Assembly: GCF_018919065.1 (NCBI RefSeq)
Contig: NZ_JAHLQG010000024.1
Location: 1-64,000, forward strand
Length of the DNA stretch: 64,000 bases
DNA from: Blautia sp. MSJ-9
GTDB lineage: Bacteria; Bacillota; Clostridia; Lachnospirales; Lachnospiraceae
Direction: 5' to 3'
The notes under the pieces were generated by a model. That model saw only the letters and a program-made list of their open reading frames with translations. It was not told the origin of the DNA and did no database searches. Position numbers and translations under genes: made by a program. The first letter of the stretch is position 1. Every line of letters begins with the position of its first letter. Shown here in pieces: positions 23,156 to 32,578 of the stretch.

Positions 23156-25591
23156 ATGAAATTCGGTTATTTTGATGACAATGCCAAAGAATACGTCATC
23201 ACCACACCAGATACTCCACTGCCATGGATCAATTATCTGGGTTCTCAGGACTTCTTTTCACTGATCTCCAACACCTGCGGTGGATACAGTTTCTACAAAG
23301 ATGCCAAACTTCTTCGTATCACCCGTTATCGTTACAACAACATTCCGGCAGACTCCAACGGAAAATATTACTACATCCATGACGGAGAAGACATCTGGAA
23401 TCCAGGCAGCATGCCATCAAAGACGCCTCTGGATTCTTATGAATGCCATCACGGAATCGGCTACAGCCGTTTTCTTTCTTCCAAAAACGGATTAAAAGCA
23501 GATCTTCTTGCTTTTGTCCCGGTAAATACTACCTGTGAGATCAACAAACTGACTCTTACCAACACAACCGACACTCCGAAAACCTTTTCTCTTTTCTCTT
23601 ATGTAGAATTCTGTCTCTGGAACGCAGTCGATGACAGCACAAACTTCCAGAGAAATTTAAGTATCGGAGAAGTGGAACTCGAAGGCAGTACGATTTATCA
23701 CAAAACAGAATATCGTGAACGCCGCAGACATTACAGTTTCTTCAGCGTAAACAGCCCGGTTGATGGTTTTGATACAAGCAGAGATGCTTTTCTTGGTATG
23801 AATAACGGAAACTCTTTTCCTGCTGCTGTAAAAGAAAATAAAGCAAGAAATTCCGTGGCAAGCGGCTGGTATCCAATCGCAAGCCACCAGATTAATATAA
23901 CACTTTCTGCCGGAGAATCCAAGGACTTTATTTTCGTTCTTGGCTACAGTGAAAATCCGCAGGATCAGAAATTCGTGGCTCCGAATGTAATCCGCAAAGA
24001 CGGCGCACACAAAATCCTTGAACAGTTCCAGACAACTGAACAGGTTGACGCTGCATTTGCAGAGCTGAATGCTTACTGGGATAAATTACTCTCACGTTAT
24101 CATGTAGAAAGTAACGATGAGCATGTAAACCGTATGGCAAATATCTGGAATCAGTATCAGTGTATGGTTACCTTTAACATGTCACGTTCTGCTTCTTATT
24201 ATGAATCCGGTACCGGCCGTGGAATGGGATTCCGTGATTCCTGTCAGGATCTGCTCGGTTTCGTACATCTGATTCCTGAACGTGCAAGAGAACGTATCCT
24301 GGATATCGCAGCCACCCAGTTCGAGGACGGAAGTGCTTATCACCAGTATCAGCCGCTTACCAAGAAAGGCAACCTGGATATTGGAAGCGGATTCAACGAT
24401 GATCCGTTATGGCTGATCGCAGCGGTTTCCGCTTACTTAAAAGAAACCGGTGATTTCTCTATCTTAAACGAAATGGTTGACTTTGATAACCAGAAAGAAA
24501 AAGCAGCTCCTCTGTATGAGCATCTGCGCCGTTCTTTTGAATACACAGCTACTCACCTCGGACCGCACAAACTTCCGCTGATCGGACGCGCAGACTGGAA
24601 TGACTGCCTGAATCTGAACTGCTTCTCCACAGAACCAGGAGAATCTTTCCAGACTACAGGACCATCTGAAGGACCGGTTGCCGAATCTGTATTTATCGCC
24701 GGTATGTTTGTAAAATATGGTAAAGAATTTGCAGAAATCAGCCGTCATATAGGCGATACCGCCGCTGCTGATAAAGCTGAAAAAGAAGTCGACGCCATGT
24801 ATCAGGCAATTCTGGATGCAGGCTGGGACGGAGAATGGTTTGTCCGTGCATATGATGCAGAATCTAAGAAAGTCGGTTCCAAAGAATGCAAAGAAGGTCA
24901 GATTTTCATTGAGCCGCAGGGCTTCTGTGTTATGGCAGGAATCGGTGTCAAAGAAGGTCTGGCAGAGAAAGCTCTGGATTCTGTCAAAAAACGTCTGGAT
25001 ACCAAATATGGCATTATGATCCTTCAGCCGGCTTACACCCAGTATTATTTGAACCTTGGAGAAATTTCCTCCTACCCACCGGGATATAAAGAAAATGCAG
25101 GTATCTTCTGCCACAATAACCCATGGGTTTCCATCGCAGAGACTGTGATCGGACGCGGCAACAGAGCTTTCGAAATCTATAAGAAAACCTGCCCGTCTTA
25201 TATTGAAAATATCAGTGAAATCCACTGCACAGAGCCATATGTATATTCACAGATGGTCGCAGGCGCTGACGCAGTTTTCCATGGTCAGGCAAAAAACAGC
25301 TGGCTGACCGGTACTGCAGCATGGACTTTCTGGAACCTGTCTCAGGCTATCCTGGGTGTACAGCCATCCTACGATGGACTTTGCATCAATCCATGTATCC
25401 CGGAAGGATTTGGTGATTTCACACTTACCAGAACATTCCGCGATGCCGTTTACCACATCGAAGTAAAAAATCCGGATAACGTTCAAAAGGGTGTTAAGAA
25501 AGTGGTTGTAGACGGCAAAGAATATGAAGGCTGCCTGATTCCATTTGAAAAAGGAAAGAAAGAATATCATGTGACTGTTTACATGGGATAA
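23156..25591 (+). CDS. Cellobiose phosphorylase (GH94)
   Basis: The 811-residue protein has exactly the length of clostridial cellobiose phosphorylases and begins [16 protein letters not shown], as they do. It converts cellobiose and phosphate to glucose 1-phosphate and glucose in the cytosol. Visible GH94 features are [32 protein letters not shown], the catalytic Asp in [13 protein letters not shown], and the phosphate-site region [26 protein letters not shown] lies 7 bases before the ATG. It is a single gene opposite a LacI repressor; no cellodextrin transporter is in the window. Confidence 0.95.
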   Translation: MKFGYFDDNAKEYVITTPDTPLPWINYLGSQDFFSLISNTCGGYSFYKDAKLLRITRYRYNNIPADSNGKYYYIHDGEDIWNPGSMPSKTPLDSYECHHGIGYSRFLSSKNGLKADLLAFVPVNTTCEINKLTLTNTTDTPKTFSLFSYVEFCLWNAVDDSTNFQRNLSIGEVELEGSTIYHKTEYRERRRHYSFFSVNSPVDGFDTSRDAFLGMNNGNSFPAAVKENKARNSVASGWYPIASHQINITLSAGESKDFIFVLGYSENPQDQKFVAPNVIRKDGAHKILEQFQTTEQVDAAFAELNAYWDKLLSRYHVESNDEHVNRMANIWNQYQCMVTFNMSRSASYYESGTGRGMGFRDSCQDLLGFVHLIPERARERILDIAATQFEDGSAYHQYQPLTKKGNLDIGSGFNDDPLWLIAAVSAYLKETGDFSILNEMVDFDNQKEKAAPLYEHLRRSFEYTATHLGPHKLPLIGRADWNDCLNLNCFSTEPGESFQTTGPSEGPVAESVFIAGMFVKYGKEFAEISRHIGDTAAADKAEKEVDAMYQAILDAGWDGEWFVRAYDAESKKVGSKECKEGQIFIEPQGFCVMAGIGVKEGLAEKALDSVKKRLDTKYGIMILQPAYTQYYLNLGEISSYPPGYKENAGIFCHNNPWVSIAETVIGRGNRAFEIYKKTCPSYIENISEIHCTEPYVYSQMVAGADAVFHGQAKNSWLTGTAAWTFWNLSQAILGVQPSYDGLCINPCIPEGFGDFTLTRTFRDAVYHIEVKNPDNVQKGVKKVVVDGKEYEGCLIPFEKGKKEYHVTVYMG

Positions 25592-25633
25592 TGATTTCAT
25601 TCTTTTTACTCACAACAGACACATCATAAACAT

Positions 25634-25702
25634 AAAAGTCGATTTTCAGATATCATCCACAGGAGTTTACTTCTCCTGTGATGATCTGAAAATAGACTTT
25701 TT
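25634..25702 (+). terminator. Terminator of the cellobiose phosphorylase gene
   Basis: A long, nearly continuous stem runs from AAAAGTC through CACAGGAG, a 7-base loop, CTCCTGTG and on to GACTTTTTTA. With about 30 bp of pairing and a T run it is a strong terminator. Confidence 0.9.
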
Positions 25703-25722
25703 TATTTCCAAATGTAAAAAAA

Positions 25723-25761
25723 CAGACACACCACCAGCTTTTTCAGCTGATAATGTGTCTG
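25723..25761 (-). terminator. Terminator of the GGGtGRT operon
   Basis: On the minus strand CAGACACA...TGTGTCTG, with an inner AGCT/AGCT pair, is followed by a run of seven T, about 60 bases after the gene stop. Confidence 0.85.
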
Positions 25762-25821
25762 CTATTAAACCTGTCTGGACACAAATCTTACTTTATTAAG
25801 ATCAAAATCTATATTCTGATA

Positions 25822-26832
25822 TTAGAATTTACCAGCTTTAGCAGCTTCCTCGATGGAAACAGCTACTGCAACTGTCATACCAACCATCGGGTTGTTACCA
25901 GCGCCGATGAGACCCATCATTTCTACATGAGCCGGTACGGAAGAAGAACCAGCGAACTGTGCATCAGAGTGCATACGTCCTAATGTATCTGTCATACCGT
26001 AGGAAGCTGGACCTGCTGCCATGTTGTCCGGGTGAAGTGTACGTCCTGTACCGCCACCGGAAGCAACTGAAAAGTATTTCTTACCTGCTTCAAGACGTTC
26101 TTTCTTGTATGTACCTGCAACCGGATGCTGGAAACGTGTCGGGTTTGTGGAGTTACCTGTGATAGAAACGTCAACGTCTTCTTTCCACATGATAGCAACA
26201 CCTTCCGGAACGCTGTTAGCGCCGTAGCAGTTAACTTTTGCACGAAGTCCTTCGGAGTATGCTTTTCTGAATACTTCTTTAACTTCGTTCTTGTATGGGT
26301 CGTATTCTGTCTCTACATATGTAAAGCCGTTGATACGGGAAATGATCTGAGCTGCATCTTTTCCAAGACCGTTCAGGATAACACGTAATGGTTTCTGACG
26401 AACTTTGTTAGCTTTCTCAGCGATACCGATAGCACCTTCAGCTGCTGCGAAGGACTCATGTCCAGCCAGGAAGCAGAAGCACTCTGTTTCTTCTTCAAGA
26501 AGCATCTTGCCAAGGTTACCATGTCCAAGACCTACTTTACGTGTATCAGCAACGGATCCAGGAATACAGAATGCCTGAAGACCTTCTCCGATAGCTGCTG
26601 CTGCGTCTGCTGCTTTCTTACATCCTTTTTTGATTGCGATTGCAGCACCTACTGTATATGCCCAGCAAGCGTTTTCGAAACAGATTGGCTGAATGCCTTT
26701 GATCTGATCGTATACGTTAAGACCTGCGTCTTTTGTGATTTTCTCAGCTTCTTCGATAGAAGCAATGCCATAGCTGTTTAAAACAGAATTGATTTTGTCA
26801 ATTCGTCTCTCATATGATTCAAATAAAGCCAT
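25822..26832 (-). CDS. GGGtGRT family protein, function unknown
   Basis: The 336-residue cytosolic protein contains the family-defining ASGGGTGRTLHPDN motif near residue 260, plus FCIPGSVADTRKVGLGHGN and FLAGHESFAAAEGA. AGGAGG is present before the ATG. It follows the IscU/NifU-like gene by 18 bases, sharing its promoter and terminator. Pairing of these two families is, as I recall, common in anaerobic Firmicutes, but no function is established. Several conserved Cys (PICFENACW, ECFCFLAG, VNCYGAN) would suit an Fe-S or metal site; that is inference. Confidence 0.85.
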   Translation of the reverse strand: MALFESYERRIDKINSVLNSYGIASIEEAEKITKDAGLNVYDQIKGIQPICFENACWAYTVGAAIAIKKGCKKAADAAAAIGEGLQAFCIPGSVADTRKVGLGHGNLGKMLLEEETECFCFLAGHESFAAAEGAIGIAEKANKVRQKPLRVILNGLGKDAAQIISRINGFTYVETEYDPYKNEVKEVFRKAYSEGLRAKVNCYGANSVPEGVAIMWKEDVDVSITGNSTNPTRFQHPVAGTYKKERLEAGKKYFSVASGGGTGRTLHPDNMAAGPASYGMTDTLGRMHSDAQFAGSSSVPAHVEMMGLIGAGNNPMVGMTVAVAVSIEEAAKAGKF

Positions 26833-26850
26833 TTCCTGTTACCTCCTAAA

Positions 26851-27543
26851 TTATTCTTTTCTTGGGTCGATAATTTTAACAGCGTCTGCAACACGGCCAT
26901 ACTGACCTTTTGCTTTTTCCCATGCAGTATTCGGGTCATCGCCTTTTTTGATGAAATCAGTCATTTTTCCAAGGCTTACGAACTGATATCCGATAATCTC
27001 ATCATCTGCATCAAGAGCAATACCTGTTACATAACCTTCTGCCATTTCAAGGTAACGAGGTCCTTTTTTCAGAGTTCCATACATTGTACCAACCTGAGAG
27101 CGAAGTCCTTTACCAAGGTCCTCGAGTCCAGCGCCTACCGGAAGTCCGTCTTCTGAGAATGCAGACTGTGTACGTCCGTAAACGATCTGAAGGAAAAGTT
27201 CTCTCATAGCTGTGTTAATCGCATCACAAACTAAGTCAGTGTTCAGTGCCTCCATAACTGTAAGTCCCGGAAGGATCTCAGAAGCCATAGCTGCAGAGTG
27301 AGTCATACCTGAACATCCGATAGTCTCAACCAGTGCTTCCTGGATGATACCTTCTTTAACATTTAATGTAAGCTTACAGGCACCCTGCTGTGGTGCACAC
27401 CAGCCAACACCGTGTGTAAGACCGGAAATATCTTTGACTTCTTTTGCCTGTACCCATTTAGCTTCTTCTGGGATTGGAGCGGCGCCATGATGAACGCCCT
27501 GTGCAACTGGGCACATTTCTTCTACTTCGCGTGAATAAATCAT
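26851..27543 (-). CDS. IscU/NifU-like iron-sulfur cluster assembly scaffold protein
   Basis: The 230-residue protein has an N-terminal part with GWCAPQQGACKLTLNV and ETIGCSGMTHSAAMASEIL, which matches the second cysteine region of IscU-like scaffolds. The usual IscU has about 130-150 residues; here a further C-terminal portion (about residues 150-230) is added with no motif I recognise. GGAG is present upstream. No IscS desulfurase is nearby. It forms a two-gene operon with GGGtGRT and has an unusually structured leader. Confidence 0.75.
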   Translation of the reverse strand: MIYSREVEEMCPVAQGVHHGAAPIPEEAKWVQAKEVKDISGLTHGVGWCAPQQGACKLTLNVKEGIIQEALVETIGCSGMTHSAAMASEILPGLTVMEALNTDLVCDAINTAMRELFLQIVYGRTQSAFSEDGLPVGAGLEDLGKGLRSQVGTMYGTLKKGPRYLEMAEGYVTGIALDADDEIIGYQFVSLGKMTDFIKKGDDPNTAWEKAKGQYGRVADAVKIIDPRKE

Positions 27544-27926
27544 TGTAAAACTCCTTTCAAGTATAGATTAACTTCATGTTGTTATACCCGTCACTGTACG
27601 GAACTGCTGAATGAACCATACAATGTAAATCTCTGAAGTCTGCTGAATCACTTCAGATGAGTATGCCTAACAACCTAGTGTTATTTTCTCACAAAAGTGG
27701 TGATTCGTCCAGTCATAATTTGTAAAATTTTTAACTATCTTTAATTTTTTTGGCTGCACAGACATCTTCTTATGCAATGTTTTGGTAAATTTTAATAAAT
27801 CCCCGCCAAAAATCTCTTTCTGTTAAATAGCGAAGTATATAATTTTATGATACAATGTACTAGAGCGTGTTTGAAAAATCATTTCTCGTTAAATTTTAAT
27901 CTTATTTTTAAGAAAGGATTTCTGTT
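27544..27926. other. Divergent region between the scaffold operon and traX
   Basis: About 380 bases without a gene. The left part holds the structured leader at 27604-27657. The right part is very AT rich and should contain the traX promoter; I could not fix its boxes with confidence. Confidence 0.4.
27604..27657 (-). promoter_or_regulatory. Structured leader of the scaffold-GGGtGRT operon
   Basis: An 8-bp stem (TCTGAAGT / ACTTCAGA, 27632-27657) whose loop contains CTGCTGAAT is followed 36 bases away by a second CTGCTGAAT (27604-27612). The elements lie 60-115 bases upstream of the scaffold start. This could be a cis-acting RNA or operator; no known riboswitch pattern was recognised. Confidence 0.35.
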
Positions 27927-28667
27927 ATGACAACACAATTACCAGCTTCCTTTCTCCCGGAGAAATTCCGGATTCTGAGTGGAAGCATCTTGAAATTAAT
28001 TGCTATTATTCTGATGCTCATCGATCATACCGGATTGATGATCCTGTATAATTATCCTGCCACAACTGCGACTCTTTTTCATTTTGGTGGAATAGATTAC
28101 AGCTGGTATCGCATTTTTCGTGATATCGGAAGAGCCGCATTTCCCATCTTCTGTTTTCTTCTGGTGGAAGGATTTCTGCATACCCATGACCGTAAGAAAT
28201 ACGGGCTGAACCTACTTGTGTTTGCATGTATCTCTGAGATTCCGTGGAACTTCATGTTTACCAACACCTGGAGATACGAGAAGCAGAATGTATTCTTTAC
28301 TCTGTTTCTGGGATATCTGGCTTTCTGTGCACTGGAATATTTCTGGGATAACCAGAAGATGCAGTTCCTGTGTATACTGGCACTGCTGGCCGTTTCAGTA
28401 TTCCTGAAGGCAGATTACGGATGGCGTGGATTTGTGTTCCTGCTGATCATGTACTGGTTTCGCAATGAAAAAACCGCTCAGGCAATCATTGGAAGCTGCT
28501 GGCTGTATTACGAATGGAAAGCATGTTTTGCATTTCTGTCCATTAATATGTACAATGGCGAACGTGGATTCATAAAAGGAAAATTTCTGAAATATGTTTT
28601 TTACTGGTTCTATCCGGTACATATCATCATTTTGGTAATCCTCAGAAAAATCTTATTTCTGTCCTGA
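27927..28667 (+). CDS. TraX family membrane protein
   Basis: The 246-residue protein has about seven to eight hydrophobic segments. The TraX pattern is clear: LKLIAIILMLIDHTG at the start, RDIGRAAFPIFCFLLVEGF, FACISEIPWNFMF and YPVHIIILVILRKIL at the end. The founding TraX acetylates pilin; chromosomal homologues probably acylate surface polymers, which cannot be tested here. AAGGATT precedes the ATG. It is a single gene divergent from the Fe-S scaffold operon. Confidence 0.88.
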   Translation: MTTQLPASFLPEKFRILSGSILKLIAIILMLIDHTGLMILYNYPATTATLFHFGGIDYSWYRIFRDIGRAAFPIFCFLLVEGFLHTHDRKKYGLNLLVFACISEIPWNFMFTNTWRYEKQNVFFTLFLGYLAFCALEYFWDNQKMQFLCILALLAVSVFLKADYGWRGFVFLLIMYWFRNEKTAQAIIGSCWLYYEWKACFAFLSINMYNGERGFIKGKFLKYVFYWFYPVHIIILVILRKILFLS

Positions 28668-28780
28668 TGTCCGGCGGATATTCGCAATTAAAGCAGGGGG
28701 CTTACCTGATTGGGTTAAAACGCATATAAAATACAGGGCAGACCGATATAAACAATAGGCTTACATAAGCTGACCAAAAT

Positions 28781-28831
28781 AAAAAGATGCAAGAAAGATA
28801 TCAAGCATATCTTATCTCTATTGCATCTTTT
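28781..28831. terminator. Terminator between traX and the transglutaminase-like gene
   Basis: AAAAGATGCAA...TTGCATCTTTT pairs over 11 bases and has A/T runs on both sides, so it can serve the minus-strand gene ending at 28833 and possibly the convergent traX transcript. Confidence 0.75.
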
Positions 28832-28832
28832 A

Positions 28833-29654
28833 TTATTTCCAGTTTACTTTACCGCCATCTATCTCTAATGCATATGTCTTATCGCATCTGAGTCTATACG
28901 GGTATTTGTTTCTTGCCACAAAAAACAGGTTGGCGTCCAGATGTCCATTCTGCATACTGCAGTCTATCATTTTCCATCCTGAATCAACACGTACCTCGCA
29001 CCATCCATGCGGGGACAGGGGATGTGTCGGTCCCCAGGCTGTTACAGCTCCCACTGCAACCCTGCTGTCATATCCAAGAACCCGGGCAATATATGCCATG
29101 GTTACTCCATAATAATAGCAATCACCACAATGTCTGGTAAACATAAACCGGGCATAAGACGGCAATTGCGAAACACCAGGCGGCGTATCCCCTTTATTCA
29201 GATATGGGTATTTTCTCAATGCGTCAAAACACTGCCTCAGTCGTGCCCTTTGTCTGGAACCCGGATTTGAATTCTTCATCACAAAATCCACTGCCAGTTT
29301 TACCTCAGTTGATGTAACTCTGACTCCGGCTCTGTCTACATAATAGTATCCTCTGGATCTGGAACCTACGATCTTATTTCTTGCCAGAGCATAATCGGAT
29401 CCAAAATAGTAATATTGTCTTCCAATCTTTTTCCATCCTTTGATCCGTTTACCATTTTCCGCATAATAACGCTGTCTGTTCTTTGTATACCATCCTGTAT
29501 ACAGATTTCCTGTCCTGTCACAGACTTTTCCTTTTTCCATGGTTATTTCAGCCTCTGCAGCAATATTCGAAGCCCCATACGCAGCAGAAGTCAGGAGCAG
29601 TATCACCATAAATAACACTGCTATGACAAAAATCTGTTTTAATATCTTTTTCAC
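28833..29654 (-). CDS. Secreted transglutaminase-like protein with wall-binding-type repeats
   Basis: The start is a GTG that overlaps the stop of the upstream gene (GTGA). The 273-residue product has a signal peptide ending near AAYGASN. Two or three aromatic repeats follow (LYTGWYTKNRQRYYAENG, IKGWKKIGRQYYYF), resembling choline/glucan-binding repeats. The C-terminal transglutaminase-like domain shows the Cys-His-Asp triad candidates: Cys in HCGDCYYYGVT, His in SPHGWCEVRV and Asp in WKMIDCSM. It may act as an extracellular peptidase or cross-linking enzyme on the cell wall. Coupling to an acyltransferase-like gene is curious but unexplained. Confidence 0.82.
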   Translation of the reverse strand: MKKILKQIFVIAVLFMVILLLTSAAYGASNIAAEAEITMEKGKVCDRTGNLYTGWYTKNRQRYYAENGKRIKGWKKIGRQYYYFGSDYALARNKIVGSRSRGYYYVDRAGVRVTSTEVKLAVDFVMKNSNPGSRQRARLRQCFDALRKYPYLNKGDTPPGVSQLPSYARFMFTRHCGDCYYYGVTMAYIARVLGYDSRVAVGAVTAWGPTHPLSPHGWCEVRVDSGWKMIDCSMQNGHLDANLFFVARNKYPYRLRCDKTYALEIDGGKVNWK

Positions 29655-30319
29655 TGTTTCTCAACAACTTCTGTTCTTGATTTGTAAATGTGATTTGCAG
29701 GTACACATCCTCTTACTGAGGAGAGCGGATAAATATTGCAGCAACGTCCGATCACTGTTCCTGGATTTAATACAGAACCGCAGCCAACTTCTACATTGTC
29801 GCCAAGCATTGCGCCAAATTTTTTCAAACCTGTTTCAATCTTTTCATCGCCATCTTTTACAACTACCAGTTTCTTGTCAGATTTTACATTAGAACAAATG
29901 GAACCTGCACCCATATGGGATTTATAACCAAGAACAGCATCACCTACATAATTGTAATGCGGAACCTGTACTTTGTTAAAGAGCACCGCATTTTTCAGCT
30001 CTGTAGAGTTTCCTACCACTGCCCCCTCACCTACGATTGCCTTACCACGAATAAATGCGCAATGACGTACCTCTGCCTCTTTGCCAATAATAACTGGTCC
30101 ATTGATACAAGCTGTCGGTGCTACTTTTGCACTCTTTGCGATCCACACGTCTTCTGACGGATGGTCATATTCTTCTTCTCTCAAAGTCTGTCCGAGTTTC
30201 ATAATGAAATCGCCAATCTCTGGTAATACTTCCCACGGATAGGTCTTTCCTTCGAATAAATCCTTTGCGATTGTTTCATTTAAATCCAGAAGATTTGCAA
30301 TTGTAAAATCTTTTAACAT
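29651..30319 (-). CDS. Left-handed beta-helix sugar-nucleotide acyltransferase-like protein
   Basis: The 222-residue protein consists mainly of hexapeptide repeats (VWIAKSAKVAPTACINGPVIIG in part, AEVRHCAFIRGKAIVGEGAV, GDNVEVGCGSVLNPGTVIG), the left-handed beta-helix of acyltransferases. The FIRG and GNSTELKNA segments resemble the C-terminal domain of GlmU. There is no nucleotidyltransferase domain. It is probably an acetyltransferase acting on a sugar nucleotide, with the precise reaction unknown. It overlaps the secreted transglutaminase-like gene by four bases. Confidence 0.75.
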   Translation of the reverse strand: MLKDFTIANLLDLNETIAKDLFEGKTYPWEVLPEIGDFIMKLGQTLREEEYDHPSEDVWIAKSAKVAPTACINGPVIIGKEAEVRHCAFIRGKAIVGEGAVVGNSTELKNAVLFNKVQVPHYNYVGDAVLGYKSHMGAGSICSNVKSDKKLVVVKDGDEKIETGLKKFGAMLGDNVEVGCGSVLNPGTVIGRCCNIYPLSSVRGCVPANHIYKSRTEVVEKQ

Positions 30320-30405
30320 AATATTTTCCTCTTTTCTCTTGCTATACGATAATTTTCATTAAGCCTCTGTTTTCGGCTTCAGATTATAATCTGAAGGCTG
30401 CAACA

Positions 30406-32577
30406 CTACTTTTTATCTGCCGTTTTCCTGTAAGTACGTGAACGACTTGTTCCTGCTGTTGTTCTGCCTGCCGTTTTCGTCCCGGTTTTGGCAGTTGAAT
30501 CTTTATAGTTCACTGCTGCAGCATCAAAAAACCGACGCAGATATGGCTGAAAATTACTTTCCTCTACCTGTTTGGTCCTGATACGGATAAAATGTTCCAG
30601 TTTATCCATATACTCCTGTTCCGTGATGCTTCCCTCGGCTACATAATTAAGACCTTTTTCCCAGCTTGCCGTAAGCTCCGAATTCAACAACTGCCTGATA
30701 GAACAGTTTACCACGTCAAAAATCATCTCTCCCAGAAGGGTCGGTGTGATCACCTGTGTTTTCTTATTCAACGACAGATATTTGATATTAACCAGTTTCT
30801 TAAGAATTTCTGCTCTGGTGGCGCTGGTGCCGATTCCGCAGCTCTTAATCTGAGCACGGAGTTCTTCGTCCTCAATAAGCTGTCCGGCATTTTCCATTGC
30901 AAGGATCATCGAACCGGAATTGTAACGCTTCGGCGGTGATGTCTCACCCTCTTTGATACTCAGGCCGTCCACGGAAAGTATATCACCTTTTTTCAGGTTC
31001 TGCAACGCAGCAAGGAGTCTGCTGTCACATGCCATATCTTCCGAAGAATCGTCTGAACCATTCTTTCCGTTATCTGAATCTGCATCATCACTTCCATTAT
31101 TCCCTGCTGCACCAGTTCGGTTTCCACCACTCATAGCATCTGCTGCTTTTCGCTTCGCAAAAGAATTTGTGGCAACTTTTAAGTATCCTTCATCCAGCAA
31201 TACTTTAAATGAGGAAAAGAAACTTTCATTTTGGATTTTTGTCACAAGACTGACTTTCTGATACACGGCAGGCGGATAGAAAATGCACACAAATCTTCTG
31301 ACAATTGTTTCATATACACGCTGCGCGGTAAGAGATACACTCTTTAACGCATTCAATCCCTGACCAGTTGGTACGATCGCATAATGGTCGGTAATCTGCT
31401 TATCGTTGACATATCTGGTCTTCGCCAGATTTTTATAATTGCCCTGCTCGATAATGTGCTGTGCGATCTCTGCTGTATGTTCATAATTACGCAGGCCGGA
31501 GATATTTTTGTAAATCTCCTTTGCTGCAGCAGTTGATAACACACGGGCATCGGTTCTCGGATAAGTGACCAGTTTCTTTTCATACAGTTCCTGTACAATC
31601 TTTAATGCCTCATCCGGGCTGATCTTGAACAGTTTGGAGCAGACATTCTGAAGCTCCGCCAGGTTAAACAACAACGGCGGATTCTTATTCTCTTTCTTTC
31701 GCTCTACTTTTTCTACAATACACTGCAACGGCTGATTTACGGATAACTCCTGAATCAATTTCTCCGCATACGCTTTCTCTTTAAATCCATTCTCTTTATA
31801 CAGATAAGGAGTCTGGAAATATCTGCTGCCTTCGACAGCTCTCCACTCTCCCTCAAAGTTTTCTCCCTTAAGGGCAATGCTGCTGAGCACACGGTAAAAC
31901 GGTGTTTTCACAAATGCACGGATCTCGCGTTCTCTTCGCACTACCATTCCAAGTACACAGGTCATGACTCGTCCTACGGAAATAGCCTGATACTTCGTAT
32001 TTAAATAATTCGACACACTGTTTCCATAACGCAGTGTCAGTACACGGGAAAAATTGATTCCCATGAGATAGTCTTCTTTCGCCCGAAGATAGGCTGAAGC
32101 AGAAAGATTATCATAAGATGACAGATCCTTTGCCTCTCTGATTCCTCGCATGATTTCTTCTTCTGTTTGGGAGTCGATCCAGACTCTCTTTTCTTTTTTT
32201 CCATGAACGCCTGCCATCTGTGCGACCAGGCGGTAAATATATTCTCCCTCGCGTCCGGAGTCGGTACACACATAAATCGTGTCCACATCCTCTCGATTGA
32301 GCAGTCCTTTTACAATCTCGAACTGCTTCTGAACGCCGGGTATCACTTCATATTTAAATTCGCGCGGCAAAAAAGGCAGGGTATCTAAACTCCACCTTTT
32401 ATATTTGATATCATATTTTTCCGGGTAGCTCATGGTGACCAGATGTCCTACACACCAGGTCACCACGCTGTCCTGAGATTCCAGGTAGCCATCCCGTCTT
32501 TGTCCGTTGATCTTCAAAGCTTTCGCGAATTCCTGTGCCACACTGGGCTTTTCGGCTATGTATAAAGCTTTTGACAT
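30406..32577 (-). CDS. topB: DNA topoisomerase III
   Basis: The ATG at 32577 (MSKALYIAEKPSVAQEF) lies one base after the upstream stop; an earlier GTG is possible. The 723-residue type IA topoisomerase has the Toprim motifs (AEKPSVAQ; CTDSGREGEYIYR), the active-site tyrosine in VTYPRTDARVLS and GIGTSATRAEILKKL. It relaxes and decatenates DNA by single-strand passage. Two oddities: a Gly/Asn/Asp/Ser-rich insertion at about residues 480-515 and a basic, Thr-rich tail (about 25 residues) in place of zinc fingers. It could be chromosomal or related to conjugative-element TopB; context favours chromosomal. Confidence 0.93.
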   Translation of the reverse strand: MSKALYIAEKPSVAQEFAKALKINGQRRDGYLESQDSVVTWCVGHLVTMSYPEKYDIKYKRWSLDTLPFLPREFKYEVIPGVQKQFEIVKGLLNREDVDTIYVCTDSGREGEYIYRLVAQMAGVHGKKEKRVWIDSQTEEEIMRGIREAKDLSSYDNLSASAYLRAKEDYLMGINFSRVLTLRYGNSVSNYLNTKYQAISVGRVMTCVLGMVVRREREIRAFVKTPFYRVLSSIALKGENFEGEWRAVEGSRYFQTPYLYKENGFKEKAYAEKLIQELSVNQPLQCIVEKVERKKENKNPPLLFNLAELQNVCSKLFKISPDEALKIVQELYEKKLVTYPRTDARVLSTAAAKEIYKNISGLRNYEHTAEIAQHIIEQGNYKNLAKTRYVNDKQITDHYAIVPTGQGLNALKSVSLTAQRVYETIVRRFVCIFYPPAVYQKVSLVTKIQNESFFSSFKVLLDEGYLKVATNSFAKRKAADAMSGGNRTGAAGNNGSDDADSDNGKNGSDDSSEDMACDSRLLAALQNLKKGDILSVDGLSIKEGETSPPKRYNSGSMILAMENAGQLIEDEELRAQIKSCGIGTSATRAEILKKLVNIKYLSLNKKTQVITPTLLGEMIFDVVNCSIRQLLNSELTASWEKGLNYVAEGSITEQEYMDKLEHFIRIRTKQVEESNFQPYLRRFFDAAAVNYKDSTAKTGTKTAGRTTAGTSRSRTYRKTADKK

Positions 32578-32578
32578 A

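Noticed and set aside
24464-25225. 253-codon minus-strand frame
   Set aside because: Antisense shadow of cellobiose phosphorylase; Phe/Cys-rich with no family resemblance.
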